DNA of 64,000 bases from NCBI GenBank assembly GCA_024641655.1, contig JAHECR010000120.1:1-64000 (forward strand), in the 5' to 3' direction. The DNA is from Acidimicrobiaceae bacterium. GTDB lineage: Bacteria; Actinomycetota; Acidimicrobiia; Acidimicrobiales; UBA8592. The notes under the pieces were generated by a model that made no database searches, had not been told where the DNA came from, and was given only the letters and a program-made list of their open reading frames with translations. Below, in pieces: positions 16,854 to 26,226 of the stretch. Each line of letters begins with the position of its first letter. Position 1 is the stretch's first letter. The position numbers and the translations under genes were made by a program.

Positions 16854-19136
16854 CTAGGGCGCACCAGCCGGCGCAGGGTCCGGGTGGTGGCCGTCCATGT
16901 CGACGGTGGGGAGGACCCGGTCGATCCAGTGCGGTAGCCACCAGTTGCGGTTCCCGAGGAGCTCCATGGTGGCGGGTACGAGCAGCATCCGCACGATGGT
17001 GGCGTCGAGGAAGATAGCGGAGGCGAGGCCGGTGCCCATCAACTTGAATGTCCGGTCGTCTTCAAGCACGAAGCTGCCGAATACGACCACCATGATCGCG
17101 GCGGCGGCGCTGATGACCTTGGCTGTCGAGGCGAGACCGTCGGCCACGGACATGCCGCTGTCACCGGTGATGAGCCATTCCTCTCGCACCCGCGACAGGA
17201 GGAAGACTTCGTAGTCCATGGAGAGGCCGAACACGATGGCGAACAACATCATCGGCATCCACGGCTCGACCGGGCCTGGTTCGACCCCGGTGATGTTGCT
17301 GAACCACCCCCACTGATAGAGGGCGACCATGATGCCGTAGGCGGCCCCGATCGACAGCAGGTTCATGATCACCGCCTTCACCGGCACGAGCAATGACCGG
17401 AACACGATCATCAACAGCGCGAACGACAGCAGCAGGACCGCACCGAAGAAGATCGGGATGCGGGCGGCCATCATCTCCGACGCATCGATGTTGGCTGCAA
17501 CGACACCGGTGACGAAGACGTCGACTCCCGCCTGGGCCTCCACCGTCGGCAAGACGTCATCGCGCAACCGTCGGACGAGTGCTTCGGTCTCTTGTTGTTG
17601 GGGGCCGTGTTTGGGGGCGATGAACCAGCGCACCGCCGTCGCGTCCTCGCTGGGCTGAGGTCCCTGGACGTCCGCGACCTCGGGATCGGTCCTGACAGCG
17701 TCGCTGATGACGCTCATCGCATCGAGATCGGCGCCCTGGGGGGTCTCGGCGACCAGGAAGAGCGGCCCGTTGAAACCTTCTCCGAATCCGTCGACGAGCA
17801 GGTCGTAGGCCTTACGTGTGGTTGTGTCCTTGCCGAAGTTGCTCTCGTCGGAGAACCCCAACCGCAAGCTCATCACCGGTGCCGCCAACACGAGCAACAC
17901 CACGGCACCCGCGATGGCCGACGTCCACGGTCGGTGTTGCACGACACGGCTCCATCGCCACGCAATGGTTTGTTGGCGGTCCACGAGTCGCCGATGCGGG
18001 ACCTCCCGCCTGAACGCCGGCACGAAAGACCCCAGCACGAGCACCACGAAGGCTGCGGGGAACCCGAGCATCAACGCACCGACGCCGAGCCCGAAGCCAG
18101 CAAGACCCACCGCGACGAGCCCTGCGGCGATCAAGCCCCGCCACCGGGTGCGCTCCACACGGTCGCCAGCGAACCCCAGCAGCGCCGGCAACAACGTGAC
18201 CGATGCCGCAACGGTAAGGGCGACAGTGAGCGCCGCGGTCACCGCGAGGCCGTCGATGAAGCCGATGTTCATGAAGAACATGCCCAGCAACGAGATCACG
18301 ACCGTCGCTCCGGCGAACACGACCGATCGACCCGCCGTATCCATGGCGATCGCGACCGACTCCCGAACCGTGTGACCACTGTGGAGCTGCTCACGGTGCC
18401 GCGTGAGAATCAACAACGCGTAGTCGATCCCGACGCCGAGTCCGATCATGATGCCGATGAACGGCGCGAACTCCGGGACCTCGATGAGATGGCTGAACAA
18501 GATCACACCCGCCGACCCGATCCCGATCCCGATAAGCGCCACCGCTACCGGAAGCCCCATTGCGAGCACCGAACCGAACGCGACGATGAGGATCACCACC
18601 GCGAACGCCAAACCGAGGGCCTCGGAGTTGGGTTCGACGAACTCCGCGAAGATGAAGCCGCCCAACTCGATTTGCAGGCCATCGATCTGGGGAGAAGCAT
18701 CGAGGATCGCTTCGCGGGCGTCAGTGGCCAGGTTGAAGTCGATGTCGTCGGGGAACTCGACGTTGGCGTAGGCGATCGTGCCGTCGCCAGAGACCAGGTC
18801 CGGTCGATCGCTATAGGGGCTCTCGACCCAGCTGACCCCGTCCAGGCTGGAGACCTCGCTGAACAGCGCAGACATGGCGGCTTGCACGGTCGGATCGGTC
18901 ACCCCTTGGCCGGCCCGGAACACGATCGTGCCGGTGAACCCGGTGCCCTGCCCCTCGAACGCGTCGGTCAAGATGTCGAAACCCTGGGTTGACTCCGCCC
19001 CAGGCAGCGAGAAGTCCTGCTTGTAGCCGGCGCCGACCCCAAAACCGACCACATTGATGGCCACCAGGCCCGCGACCCACAAACCCAGCACCAGCCGACG
19101 ACGGTCATAGCACCACGGGCCAAGCCTCGAGAACAT
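16854..19136 (-). CDS. MMPL/RND-family transporter
   Basis: A 760-residue RND-type permease of the actinobacterial MMPL class. It has one N-terminal TM (RRLVLGLWVAGLVAINVVGF), a first extracytoplasmic loop (about 40-190), a 5-TM block including IGIMIGLGVGIDYALLILTR, a second loop (about 400-560), and a second 5-TM block with LFAIVFGLSMDYEVFLLSRV. The GxxxDYxxFxxxR signature of the proton pathway appears in both halves. The family exports lipids or other hydrophobic compounds using the proton gradient. The start at 19136 (MFSRLGPWCYDRRR) matches the family opening and has GGAG upstream. The 297 bp between it and the next gene hold no recognisable feature. Confidence 0.9.
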   Translation of the reverse strand: MFSRLGPWCYDRRRLVLGLWVAGLVAINVVGFGVGAGYKQDFSLPGAESTQGFDILTDAFEGQGTGFTGTIVFRAGQGVTDPTVQAAMSALFSEVSSLDGVSWVESPYSDRPDLVSGDGTIAYANVEFPDDIDFNLATDAREAILDASPQIDGLQIELGGFIFAEFVEPNSEALGLAFAVVILIVAFGSVLAMGLPVAVALIGIGIGSAGVILFSHLIEVPEFAPFIGIMIGLGVGIDYALLILTRHREQLHSGHTVRESVAIAMDTAGRSVVFAGATVVISLLGMFFMNIGFIDGLAVTAALTVALTVAASVTLLPALLGFAGDRVERTRWRGLIAAGLVAVGLAGFGLGVGALMLGFPAAFVVLVLGSFVPAFRREVPHRRLVDRQQTIAWRWSRVVQHRPWTSAIAGAVVLLVLAAPVMSLRLGFSDESNFGKDTTTRKAYDLLVDGFGEGFNGPLFLVAETPQGADLDAMSVISDAVRTDPEVADVQGPQPSEDATAVRWFIAPKHGPQQQETEALVRRLRDDVLPTVEAQAGVDVFVTGVVAANIDASEMMAARIPIFFGAVLLLSFALLMIVFRSLLVPVKAVIMNLLSIGAAYGIMVALYQWGWFSNITGVEPGPVEPWMPMMLFAIVFGLSMDYEVFLLSRVREEWLITGDSGMSVADGLASTAKVISAAAAIMVVVFGSFVLEDDRTFKLMGTGLASAIFLDATIVRMLLVPATMELLGNRNWWLPHWIDRVLPTVDMDGHHPDPAPAGAP

Positions 19137-19433
19137 GGGGGGCGTCTCCTCGCTCCGGCACCCACTCAGTGGGCGGCCGAACAGAACTGGTGGGGTCGGA
19201 CGTCTCGCCACATCGAATGCCCGTCGTTCCGGGCGATGATCCCCGACACGCCCCGGGAACTCAAGTCCCGCGCCCCGACAAGCCAGCCAGAACACCGAGC
19301 AACATGCCCAGCTCAGGCGCCAACGACAGCGCCCTTGACAGCGAGCAGGACCGCGACCAGGACAACGACCAGTCGCCGAACCGGGGCTTCACTCAAGCGC
19401 TCTGGGCCCCACCAGAGTCCTCGCCCGGTGCTC
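19137..19433. other. intergenic, nothing identified
   Basis: Upstream of the MMPL gene and downstream of the membrane-protein gene, both on the minus strand. It should hold the MMPL promoter. No gene, repeat or strong hairpin is evident. Confidence 0.4.
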
Positions 19434-20066
19434 CTAGTTCAGTGCCGAGATGTCACGGGCGAGGTCGCGTAGTCCTGTGGCGACGAGGGCGAGGATGATG
19501 ACCCAGCCGGTGAGTCGCCAATATCGGCGGTGCACGAGGTCGGGCACGTCGCTCATCAAGACACCTGGCTGCAGGAGCCGTTCGGTCGCCACCACCAGAG
19601 TAAGGCCCCAGAGGGCGGGGATGAGAATGAAGAGCCCAACGGCGAGCCAGAGGGGTTCGAGGAGCCCGAAGTCGACGCCGTTCGTGTGGACGATGCTGGC
19701 GCCGCCGGCGGTAGCGGCAGCGGTAGCGACGCCCGCCGCGACGAGCCAGGTCGGGCCGGTGGTGATCATGCGAAGGAATCCGTAGACGGCCCCGACGATG
19801 GTTCCCACGACCGTGGCGAAGATGAGGAGAACCACTGTCTCGCCGGTGATGGCGCCGATCTCGAATCCGTCGTCGGAGGTCACTCCGCGCACGCGGTCAT
19901 CGGAGGTCAACACCAGGATCCGCATGGCGATGCGTCCGCCGATGCCACCCCAGAAGAAACCTGACAGCGCGCCGGCCAGTCCTGCCATCCCTGCGGAGGT
20001 GGCGACTGCTTCGACCAACGTCGCTTGGCGTGCTTGGGCCACCAGCGATGGTCCTTCCTCATCCAT
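19434..20066 (-). CDS. multi-pass membrane protein, unknown function
   Basis: A 210-residue protein with about five hydrophobic helices: MAGLAGALSGFFWGGIGGRI, ETVVLLIFATVVGTIVGAVY, WLVAAGVATAAATAGGA, PLWLAVGLFILIPALWGLTL, and WVIILALVATGLRDLA. The start at 20066 (MDEEGPSLVAQARQ) is preceded by a GAGG ribosome site; a longer frame to 20306 has an implausible Arg/Ser-rich leader. Glycine-rich helix-packing motifs stand out in the first segment. I do not recognise a family. Confidence 0.7.
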   Translation of the reverse strand: MDEEGPSLVAQARQATLVEAVATSAGMAGLAGALSGFFWGGIGGRIAMRILVLTSDDRVRGVTSDDGFEIGAITGETVVLLIFATVVGTIVGAVYGFLRMITTGPTWLVAAGVATAAATAGGASIVHTNGVDFGLLEPLWLAVGLFILIPALWGLTLVVATERLLQPGVLMSDVPDLVHRRYWRLTGWVIILALVATGLRDLARDISALN

Positions 20067-20226
20067 GATTGCCTCACCATCATTGCCCTCACGGGGGTTG
20101 TTGCGTCCGTGTGGCCGATCGGTTCCCGTTCGCTTGCGAACCGATCGCTGGTTCGGGCGCGACAGGTTCCGGTGAGACGAGGTTACGCGAACGATGACGA
20201 GCCAGTACGAGAGCTGGAGTTGAGCG

Positions 20227-20290
20227 GTGGGTCCTGAGACCGCGTCCGACGCCGAGCTCGTGGCCGCCGTTCGGGAACGGGATCGTGGCG
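20227..20290 (+). pseudogene. possible N-terminal stub of an ECF sigma factor
   Basis: A GTG opens SDAELVAAVRERDRGA, the conserved first helix of region 2 of ECF sigma factors. The resemblance ends abruptly after about 20 codons, and the continuing frame is Arg/Ser/Pro-rich. I read it as a decayed stub; the match is short and could be chance. Confidence 0.35.
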
Positions 20291-20387
20291 CTACACCGCG
20301 CAGCATCGCCTCAACCTGGCGCCCAAGAAGATGGAGAGCTGATCTCTCCGGACCGGCCTCGACGGGGCAGAGCCTCGAATGCCTGTG

Positions 20388-21425
20388 TCACGAGGCGAAG
20401 ACCGGTGCCTGCACGAATGGAGGCACGTTGATGCCTTCCGCGAATTCGAGGGTTTCCGGGTTGTACCCAGTCACGGTGCCATTGGTTCTGTTGAAGACCC
20501 ACACCAAATCCCTCGCAATAATGATCTCGAGCGGTATCCCCGCGGCGCCGTCTCCCGTGTCGACGCTGTTGACTATCTCACCGGTCGCAGCGTCGATCTT
20601 GTAGAGCGAGCCGTCGAGTCCCTTCGTGACCCATACGTGATCGAAGCCAACGGCAACAAAGATGTGATCAGCAGGTTCTCCGAGCTCGACGGTGAAAATC
20701 ACGTCACCGGTTCCTGCAGCAATCTGGACAATCCCGGACTCGGGGTTGCCGCTTTGGGAGACAAACGCAGGAATGGTGCCGCCGATCCAGATCCCACCAA
20801 TGCCCGGTGCCATCGAGTCGGCGATGATGCCGGTCTCAGCAACAGTGGACTGCTTCAGGGCCGAGGAGTCGAGTTTGCTTGCCGCCATAGCAGACTCGGG
20901 GTCTCCTCCAAACACCCAAGCGTCACCGCCGACGGCTGCGATATGGAGGTACGTCGTTGACTCCGGAGCAGGGATCGACCCGAGCTGTGTCATTGCCCCG
21001 GTGTCGATCACCACGACCTCCTTCGAGGCTCCGGGGATGCCTGTCAAGACCCACGCGGTGTTCCCGTCGACGGTCAGATCCACGACCCCGGCGGGCACCG
21101 GCACTCTCCCCTTGAGTTGTCCGCTTACGGGATCGGCCGAAACAAGATCAGTTCCGTCGACAAACCAGAGCGAGCCGGAAAGGAGTCGAAGATTGCCGAC
21201 CTGGCCGAGATCGCTGATGAAAGGCTGCTGCGTCTCGTTGTCCAGATCGACCACGTCGATTCCGCCAGGCACTGCAACGAGCAAACGCGTCCCATCACCC
21301 GGAGACTGCTCCCCGCCCGAGCCATCGGGCGCAGTGGGCCCCGACGGGTTCACTGACTCGCCAGCCCCGCCCCCACACGAAACGACCATCAACACAACCA
21401 CGACCACTACGGCGATCTTCTCCAT
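20388..21425 (-). CDS. lipoprotein with beta-propeller-like repeats
   Basis: A 345-residue protein with a lipoprotein signal (AVVVVVVLMVVSCGGG, Cys17), a Gly/Ser/Pro linker (to about 48), then repeated 40-residue units with W/V-rich strands. Examples are GSLWFVDGTDLVSADPVSGQ, NTAWVLTGIPGASKEVVVID, GDAWVFGGDP, GGIWIGGTI, DHVWVTKGLDGSLYKIDAAT, and DLVWVFNRTNGTVTGYNPET. The pattern D-x-V/A-W-V...G-x-V/L-x-x-I/Y-D/N fits a YncE/PQQ-like six- or seven-bladed propeller. It should be anchored to the outer face of the membrane as a binding or scaffold protein. Ligand unknown. Confidence 0.8.
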   Translation of the reverse strand: MEKIAVVVVVVLMVVSCGGGAGESVNPSGPTAPDGSGGEQSPGDGTRLLVAVPGGIDVVDLDNETQQPFISDLGQVGNLRLLSGSLWFVDGTDLVSADPVSGQLKGRVPVPAGVVDLTVDGNTAWVLTGIPGASKEVVVIDTGAMTQLGSIPAPESTTYLHIAAVGGDAWVFGGDPESAMAASKLDSSALKQSTVAETGIIADSMAPGIGGIWIGGTIPAFVSQSGNPESGIVQIAAGTGDVIFTVELGEPADHIFVAVGFDHVWVTKGLDGSLYKIDAATGEIVNSVDTGDGAAGIPLEIIIARDLVWVFNRTNGTVTGYNPETLEFAEGINVPPFVQAPVFAS

Positions 21426-21764
21426 ACCAACCAGCCTCCCCGTCTGTTAGGCCCCCGTCAACAAAGCTGCAATCTCCGAGCGCTCACCCTGCCGGTCGCC
21501 GTGCGAGCTGCGAGTCGAGGTTGACACGGATCCGGGCCACCACTGACGGCCGGTTGTACCAGGCGCGCTGTGAGAACCGTTCCTGCTTGGTCGACCCATT
21601 GTGGGCCCACCTCGCCGACGGCCCATACGAACCCGAGTGGACCCTCCCCGGTTGATTGACCGTGCGGTTCAGCAGGAATCGGACGTTCGCCGCTGGCCGT
21701 TGCCCAGTGAGACGCCCAGGCCCTCGCGGTCGAGATCAGCCCCACCGCGAGGACCAACGACGAG
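21426..21764. other. intergenic with a possible coding scar
   Basis: No complete gene. On the plus strand around 21530-21656 a frame without a start reads LYQARCENRSCLVDPLWAHL and ends soon after. The CxxxxC spacing looks protein-like, but I cannot name a family. It may be a decayed zinc-binding fragment or chance. Confidence 0.25.
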
Positions 21765-22250
21765 TCAGGCTCCGGGGATGTGGATCACCGGACACAGGAA
21801 CGACTTGACGACACCCTTGTCGACCGCGAAGTCAGACGCGAGCGCCGCCTCGACCTCTTCTGCGCTGTCGAGCTTGCCGTTACCGTTCATGTCGCCGGCC
21901 GCGACGGCCGAGTTGTAGTTGACGAACGACACGGCGTGCACCTTCCAGCGGCCGCCGTTGAAGTCACGGTCACCGGGCTTGGCCTCGGCCACGTTGGTTA
22001 CACCGTCACCGAGGTCATAGATCGTGTCGTAGGTGTGGCCGGGTGCACCCGTCGCGGAGAAGTCGGTGGGGGTTCCCACCGTTCGGTAAAGCTCGCCGTC
22101 GACATAGAAAGCGGGGCCAGTGACCCCACCCGCGCCACCACCGGGGGCGGCGCTCGCGACGGCAGCAAGACCGACAAGTCCGCTCCCGGCAACGAGCACG
22201 CCTGCCAGAGCGCGCGCGAGGCGTGGTGCAGTTCTGTGCTTGATGTTCAT
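21765..22250 (-). CDS. secreted protein with EF-hand-like calcium loop
   Basis: A 161-residue protein. The signal peptide runs LARALAGVLVAGSGLVGLAA with cleavage near ASAAPGG. The mature part contains a Ca2+-binding-type loop DMNGNGKLDSAEEVE (Asp, Asn, Asn, Asp and Glu at EF-hand positions), and a single Cys near the end. AAAGGAT lies about ten bases before the ATG. It is Gly/Ala-rich with short strands (GPAFYVDGELYRTVGT). No enzymatic motif is seen; it is probably an extracellular binding or structural protein. Confidence 0.75.
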   Translation of the reverse strand: MNIKHRTAPRLARALAGVLVAGSGLVGLAAVASAAPGGGAGGVTGPAFYVDGELYRTVGTPTDFSATGAPGHTYDTIYDLGDGVTNVAEAKPGDRDFNGGRWKVHAVSFVNYNSAVAAGDMNGNGKLDSAEEVEAALASDFAVDKGVVKSFLCPVIHIPGA

Positions 22251-22534
22251 ATCTGGAATATCCTTTGGCTGGCTGAGAGGCCCGCCGGCACGTGTCGGAA
22301 TCGCAACCACTCGTGCCGGCGTCACTCATCGCCCACGCTGGGCGACACCACAACAACGCCGACGCGGCCCCCTTCGGTTCCGGCCCCAAAGAGATTGGAC
22401 GGCAAGTCACCCCATCCAGGCGAGATCCGGGCTCGAGTTGCTCCCAACGTCGCGGACCGTCGCGTGCAATTGTTGGCGTCGGTAGCAGCCCCTCTTGACG
22501 CCCCCCAGCCCGGTGAGGTTGCGTGATTGGCTGA

Positions 22535-22720
22535 CAGCCCCGGATAGGTCACTGGGGCCGCTTCGTCGAGGCCACTGAGGCATCCTCCGAGTTCGAGGAG
22601 TTTCTGGGCGACATGAAACGGGAGCGGGTGCGTGTCGTCAGCGCGCTCGCCCGTCGAGTCATTGCAGGGATCATGGAACCGAATGACGACGCCGAAGCGG
22701 ACAACGCCGACGAGATGTGA
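22535..22720 (+). pseudogene. C-terminal coding remnant, family unknown
   Basis: A frame without a plausible start reads GRFVEATEASSEFEEFLGDM, then KRERVRVVSALARRVIAGIM and an acidic tail to a TGA at 22718-22720. Composition and helix pattern look like true protein, but only the C-terminal 60 residues remain. An internal ATG at 22613 could give a 35-residue peptide. Confidence 0.3.
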
Positions 22721-22785
22721 CCAATCTGTGACCACCGGGCGCCGGAGGCAAGGCCGCTCCAGGCATCTCCGCAGGTCACGATGGG

Positions 22786-22858
22786 TGGGCCTGGTGGGGA
22801 TCGAACCCACGACCCAGGGATTATGAGTCCCCTGCTCTGACCACTGAGCTACAGGCCC
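22786..22858 (-). tRNA. tRNA with CAU anticodon, probably tRNA-Ile2 (or Met)
   Basis: A complete cloverleaf. The acceptor stem is GGGCCTG/CAGGCCC with discriminator A, the D-arm has GCTCAGTGGTCAGAGC, the anticodon loop is CTCATAA (CAU), and the T-arm contains GGGTTCGATCCC. The body closely resembles bacterial tRNA-Ile2 genes, in which CAU is modified to lysidine by TilS, more than initiator or elongator Met tRNAs. No encoded CCA. Confidence 0.9.
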
Positions 22859-22941
22859 GCAGCGACTCTAGTGCCGCCCGGCGCCGGCTCCGGGGTGGAG
22901 CGGCGGGGCTTCGCCGCATCGCCTGCCAGCGCACGAAAAGC

Positions 22942-22972
22942 AGCGAAGACCTCCCGCAGGAGGCCTTCTTGC
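22942..22972 (-). terminator. Rho-independent terminator-like hairpin between tRNAs
   Basis: On the minus strand AAGGCCTCC-TGCG-GGAGGTCTT forms a nine-pair stem with one G-T pair and a four-base loop. CGCTGC and TTTT follow. It lies just 3' of tRNA-Asn and 80 bp before the CAU tRNA, and may end or attenuate the upstream transcript. Confidence 0.55.
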
Positions 22973-22974
22973 GC

Positions 22975-23046
22975 TCCGGGGGTGGGGCTCGAACCCACGA
23001 CCCACTGATTAACAGTCAGTTGCTCTGCCAGCTGAGCTACCCCGGA
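22975..23046 (-). tRNA. tRNA-Asn (GTT)
   Basis: A cloverleaf with acceptor TCCGGGG/CCCCGGA and discriminator G. The D-arm has AGCTCAGCTGGCAGAGC, the anticodon stem-loop is CTGACTGTTAATCAG with anticodon GTT, and the T-arm has GGGTTCGAGCCCC. It lies about 110 bp downstream of rpoD on the same strand. Confidence 0.95.
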
Positions 23047-23156
23047 AGGAGCCACCAGGATAGCGCCGCTCGTCCTGATCCAACGGTTCTCATCGGCCAC
23101 ACCACTGCCCCCGTGAGCCGCGCCCAAGAATCCCTCGAGCGCCCGCCTCGGGCTGC

Positions 23157-24419
23157 TCACCCCTCGTCGAGGTAGTCCCGTAACTTCTGGGAACGCTGGG
23201 GGTGGCGGAGCTTCGCCAGCGTCTTGGCTTCGATCTGGCGGATGCGTTCGCGGGTGACCCCGAATTCCCGGCCGACCTCTTCGAGGGTGTGGGCGCGTCC
23301 CTCTTCGTTCAGGCCGAACCGCATCATGACGACCTGCTTTTCGCGTTCGCTGAGGTCGTCGAGCGCCTCGTTCACCGCTTCGCCGAGCATGTGGCGCGCG
23401 GCGACGTCGAGCGGCACCTCAGCGTTCTCGTCTTCGATGAAGTCCCCCAGCATGGCGTCGTCCTCGCCGACGGGCGAGTCGAGCGAAAGCGGGTCTTGGC
23501 TGATGCGGAGGATCTCCCGCACCCTGGACTCCGACATGTCGCAACGCTCAGCGAGCTCCTCGATCGACGGCTCGCGCTCGAGGTCCTGCGCCATCTGCCG
23601 CTGGGTGCGACGCACCCGGTTGATCGAGTCGACCATGTGGACCGGGATACGGATCGTGCGCGACTGGTCGGCGATGCTGCGGGTGATCGCCTGGCGAATC
23701 CACCACGTCGCATAGGTGGAGAACTTGAAGCCCTTCGTGTGATCGAACTTCTCGACGGCACGCATCAGCCCCAGGTTGCCCTCTTGAATCAGGTCGAGCA
23801 GCAACATCCCCCGGCCGACATACCGCTTGGCGATCGACACCACCAGACGCAGGTTCGCCCTGGTCAGGGCCCGCTTGGCCTCTTCGCCCTGGCGGACCTT
23901 GCGTTTGAGGAGCCGGCGCTGCGCCGGCGCCAGGTCATCGATCTCACCGGACTCGACGAGACGGGCGAGCTCGTGCGCCGCAGCCAGCCCGGCCTCGATG
24001 GCCTGGGCCAGCGTCACCTCCTCGCCCGCCGACAGCAGCTCGACCTGCCCGATCTCCTTGAGGTACATGCGCACCGGGTCAGAGCCCAGCGCCGCGCCGT
24101 CGACGCGAGTCGTGGGCCGGCTGAGCCGGGTACGGCGCGCGGCGAGGCGCGCCTGGACGTCATTCTCGGCGGTCTCGACGGTCAGGTCGGCAGGCTGATC
24201 GTCGAGGTTGTCGTCCTCGTCGAGGTAGATCCCACGATGAGCGAGCTCGTCGCGGACCTGCAGGATGATCTCTTCGGAGAGCTCTACCGACACGAGCGCC
24301 CGCAGGAGGTCGTCGATGCCGACCCAGCCGCGCGCTTCGCCTCGCTTCACGAGGGTCCGCCAATCGCGATCGGCGACGCCGGCGAACGGGGAAACCGTCG
24401 GGTTGGTCGATTGGTTCAC
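23157..24419 (-). CDS. rpoD: primary RNA polymerase sigma factor (RpoD/SigA)
   Basis: A 420-residue group 1 sigma-70. Region 1.2 is [20 protein letters not shown], and region 2 contains [20 protein letters not shown] and the -10-binding helix [20 protein letters not shown]. Region 3 is [20 protein letters not shown]. Region 4.2 is [20 protein letters not shown]. It directs the RNA polymerase core to housekeeping promoters. Region 1.1 is short (about 90 residues) with an acidic patch ([12 protein letters not shown]). The start overlaps the dnaG stop by four bases (24416-24419), so translation is probably coupled in the classical dnaG-rpoD operon. Confidence 0.97.
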   Translation of the reverse strand: MNQSTNPTVSPFAGVADRDWRTLVKRGEARGWVGIDDLLRALVSVELSEEIILQVRDELAHRGIYLDEDDNLDDQPADLTVETAENDVQARLAARRTRLSRPTTRVDGAALGSDPVRMYLKEIGQVELLSAGEEVTLAQAIEAGLAAAHELARLVESGEIDDLAPAQRRLLKRKVRQGEEAKRALTRANLRLVVSIAKRYVGRGMLLLDLIQEGNLGLMRAVEKFDHTKGFKFSTYATWWIRQAITRSIADQSRTIRIPVHMVDSINRVRRTQRQMAQDLEREPSIEELAERCDMSESRVREILRISQDPLSLDSPVGEDDAMLGDFIEDENAEVPLDVAARHMLGEAVNEALDDLSEREKQVVMMRFGLNEEGRAHTLEEVGREFGVTRERIRQIEAKTLAKLRHPQRSQKLRDYLDEG

Positions 24420-26179
24420 TTCACTTCAGCTCCGCCGAGCCAGGCTAGCAAGCTCTCTTCCCGAGACAGCCGCCAGTTCGCTTCGCGGAGTCGGACCAGC
24501 GCATTGTGGAGGGCCGCTACCTGCCGACCGACCGTCGGATCGCCGCTCTGGCGCGCCGTGTGCTCGAGCCGTCGGAGCTCGCGCGTGGCTGCTTCGTCGG
24601 CGAGCCGGCCGAGGAGCTGGTCGGCGCCGTCGGCGTCAGTCACCTCGGAGTCCTCCACCATCAGCCGTTCCAGCAGCGGACGGGCTCGCTCGTCGGTCAT
24701 CGCCAGCGCGTCCGACAGCGTCGGTGCGTCGAGCAGCGCTCGAAGGATGTCCTGATGGCGGGGGTCCGCGAGCAGCTCCACCCGCACCAGCGGGGACACG
24801 AGCTCGGGTCGGTGCACCGCGAGACGCAGGACCTGGAGCTCGACGGAGTCGGTGAGGTCGAGCACGGCTTGGGGCCGTTCCGGACGCGGCGGACGAGTCG
24901 CCGGGGCCCGCCCCGACGCCATCGCACGCAGCTGATCGAGCTCCACCCGGCAGCGGTCCCCGATCTGCATCAGGTACTGGTCACGCACCAGCGCGTTGGG
25001 ATGTGACCGCACCATCGCCACCGCGGTGTCGGCGGCGCGTGCTCGACCCTCGACGGTGGAGAGATCGCCGGCGGCCAGCACCCGTTCGACCCGGAAGGCC
25101 AGGAAAGGCTTGGCGTCGGTGACCGCCGTTGCGAGCGCCGCCGCGTCGGTACGTGCCAGATCGCCAGGATCGACCCCGGGTGGCAGTGAGACGACGCGGA
25201 CGTCGATCTCGTACTTCTGTTCCCATTCGTAGAAGCGCTCTGCGGCAGCCTGCCCGGCAGCGTCGGCGTCGAAGCTGAGGAGCACCCGCCGGGCGAACCG
25301 TTTGAGGATCTTGACGTGGTCCTCGGTGAGGGCGGTGCCGCAGGTGGCCACCGCTCGAGGCACCCCCGCCTGCGCGTAGCCGATCACGTCGGTGTAGCCC
25401 TCACACACGATGACCTCGCCGGCGCGCACGATGTGCTCCTTCGCCCAGTTGAGGCCATACAGGAGACGGCTCTTCGAGTAGATCGCCGAGTCGCTGGAGT
25501 TCTTGTACTTCGGGCCTTCGGCATCGGGCAGCTTGCGGCCACCGAAGCCGACCGGGTCGCCGTTGACGTCGTAGATGGGGAACAAGATGCGCGCTCGGAA
25601 CGTGTCCTGGACGCGGTTGCGCCGATTCCGGAACCCGAGCCCGGCGTCGGCGAGCACCTTGTCAGGCAGCTTCAGCGCCTTGGCCAGGGCGTCCCAGTCA
25701 TCGGGCGCCCAACCGATCTTGTAGGACCGCACATCGTCGCCGGTGATACCGCGCTCTCGCAGGTAGGCGCGCGCGTGGCCCGCATCGGGGGCGTCGAGCA
25801 GGCGGGCGTGATACCAATCGACGGCCTGGCCGACGGCATCGATGAGGCGCCGTCGTTCGGCGCGTTGTCGTCCCTCGTCGGCGCTGGTGTAGGTGAGTGC
25901 GATACCGGCCTTGGCCGCGAGTCGCTCGACCGCGCCGACGAAGTCGAGGCCCTCCACCTCGCGCACGAAGCTGATCGCGTCGCCCGAGGCCTGACACCCG
26001 AAGCAGTGATAGAAACCGAGCTGCTGGTTGACCGAGAACGACGGGCTCTTCTCGTTGTGGAACGGGCACAGCCCCACCCACCGTTGCCCCACCCGCTTGA
26101 GCTGGAGGTGCTCGCTCACGACCGCGACGAGATCGGTCGCCGTCCGCACCTTCGCGATGTCCTCCTCGGCGATCCCCAT
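24416..26179 (-). CDS. dnaG: DNA primase DnaG
   Basis: A 587-residue primase. The N-terminal CHC2 zinc ribbon has C38, H41, C59 and C62 ([20 protein letters not shown], then HCFGC). A TOPRIM catalytic core follows ([20 protein letters not shown] with the catalytic Glu, then [19 protein letters not shown] with the metal-binding DxD-type acids). A helicase-interaction region fills the C-terminus. It makes RNA primers at the replication fork. The ATG at 26179 ([12 protein letters not shown]) matches the family opening; an ATG four codons upstream is possible. It overlaps rpoD by four bases. Confidence 0.97.
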   Translation of the reverse strand: MGIAEEDIAKVRTATDLVAVVSEHLQLKRVGQRWVGLCPFHNEKSPSFSVNQQLGFYHCFGCQASGDAISFVREVEGLDFVGAVERLAAKAGIALTYTSADEGRQRAERRRLIDAVGQAVDWYHARLLDAPDAGHARAYLRERGITGDDVRSYKIGWAPDDWDALAKALKLPDKVLADAGLGFRNRRNRVQDTFRARILFPIYDVNGDPVGFGGRKLPDAEGPKYKNSSDSAIYSKSRLLYGLNWAKEHIVRAGEVIVCEGYTDVIGYAQAGVPRAVATCGTALTEDHVKILKRFARRVLLSFDADAAGQAAAERFYEWEQKYEIDVRVVSLPPGVDPGDLARTDAAALATAVTDAKPFLAFRVERVLAAGDLSTVEGRARAADTAVAMVRSHPNALVRDQYLMQIGDRCRVELDQLRAMASGRAPATRPPRPERPQAVLDLTDSVELQVLRLAVHRPELVSPLVRVELLADPRHQDILRALLDAPTLSDALAMTDERARPLLERLMVEDSEVTDADGADQLLGRLADEAATRELRRLEHTARQSGDPTVGRQVAALHNALVRLREANWRLSREESLLAWLGGAEVK

Positions 26180-26226
26180 GGTGCCCAGCAACCTACTCGG
26201 CCCCGCCGACGCGTTCCTCGGGTCCC

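Noticed and set aside
17592-18992. 466-codon plus-strand frame across the MMPL gene
   Set aside because: Charged Arg/Glu/His-rich shadow of the transporter; no domain, no ribosome site.
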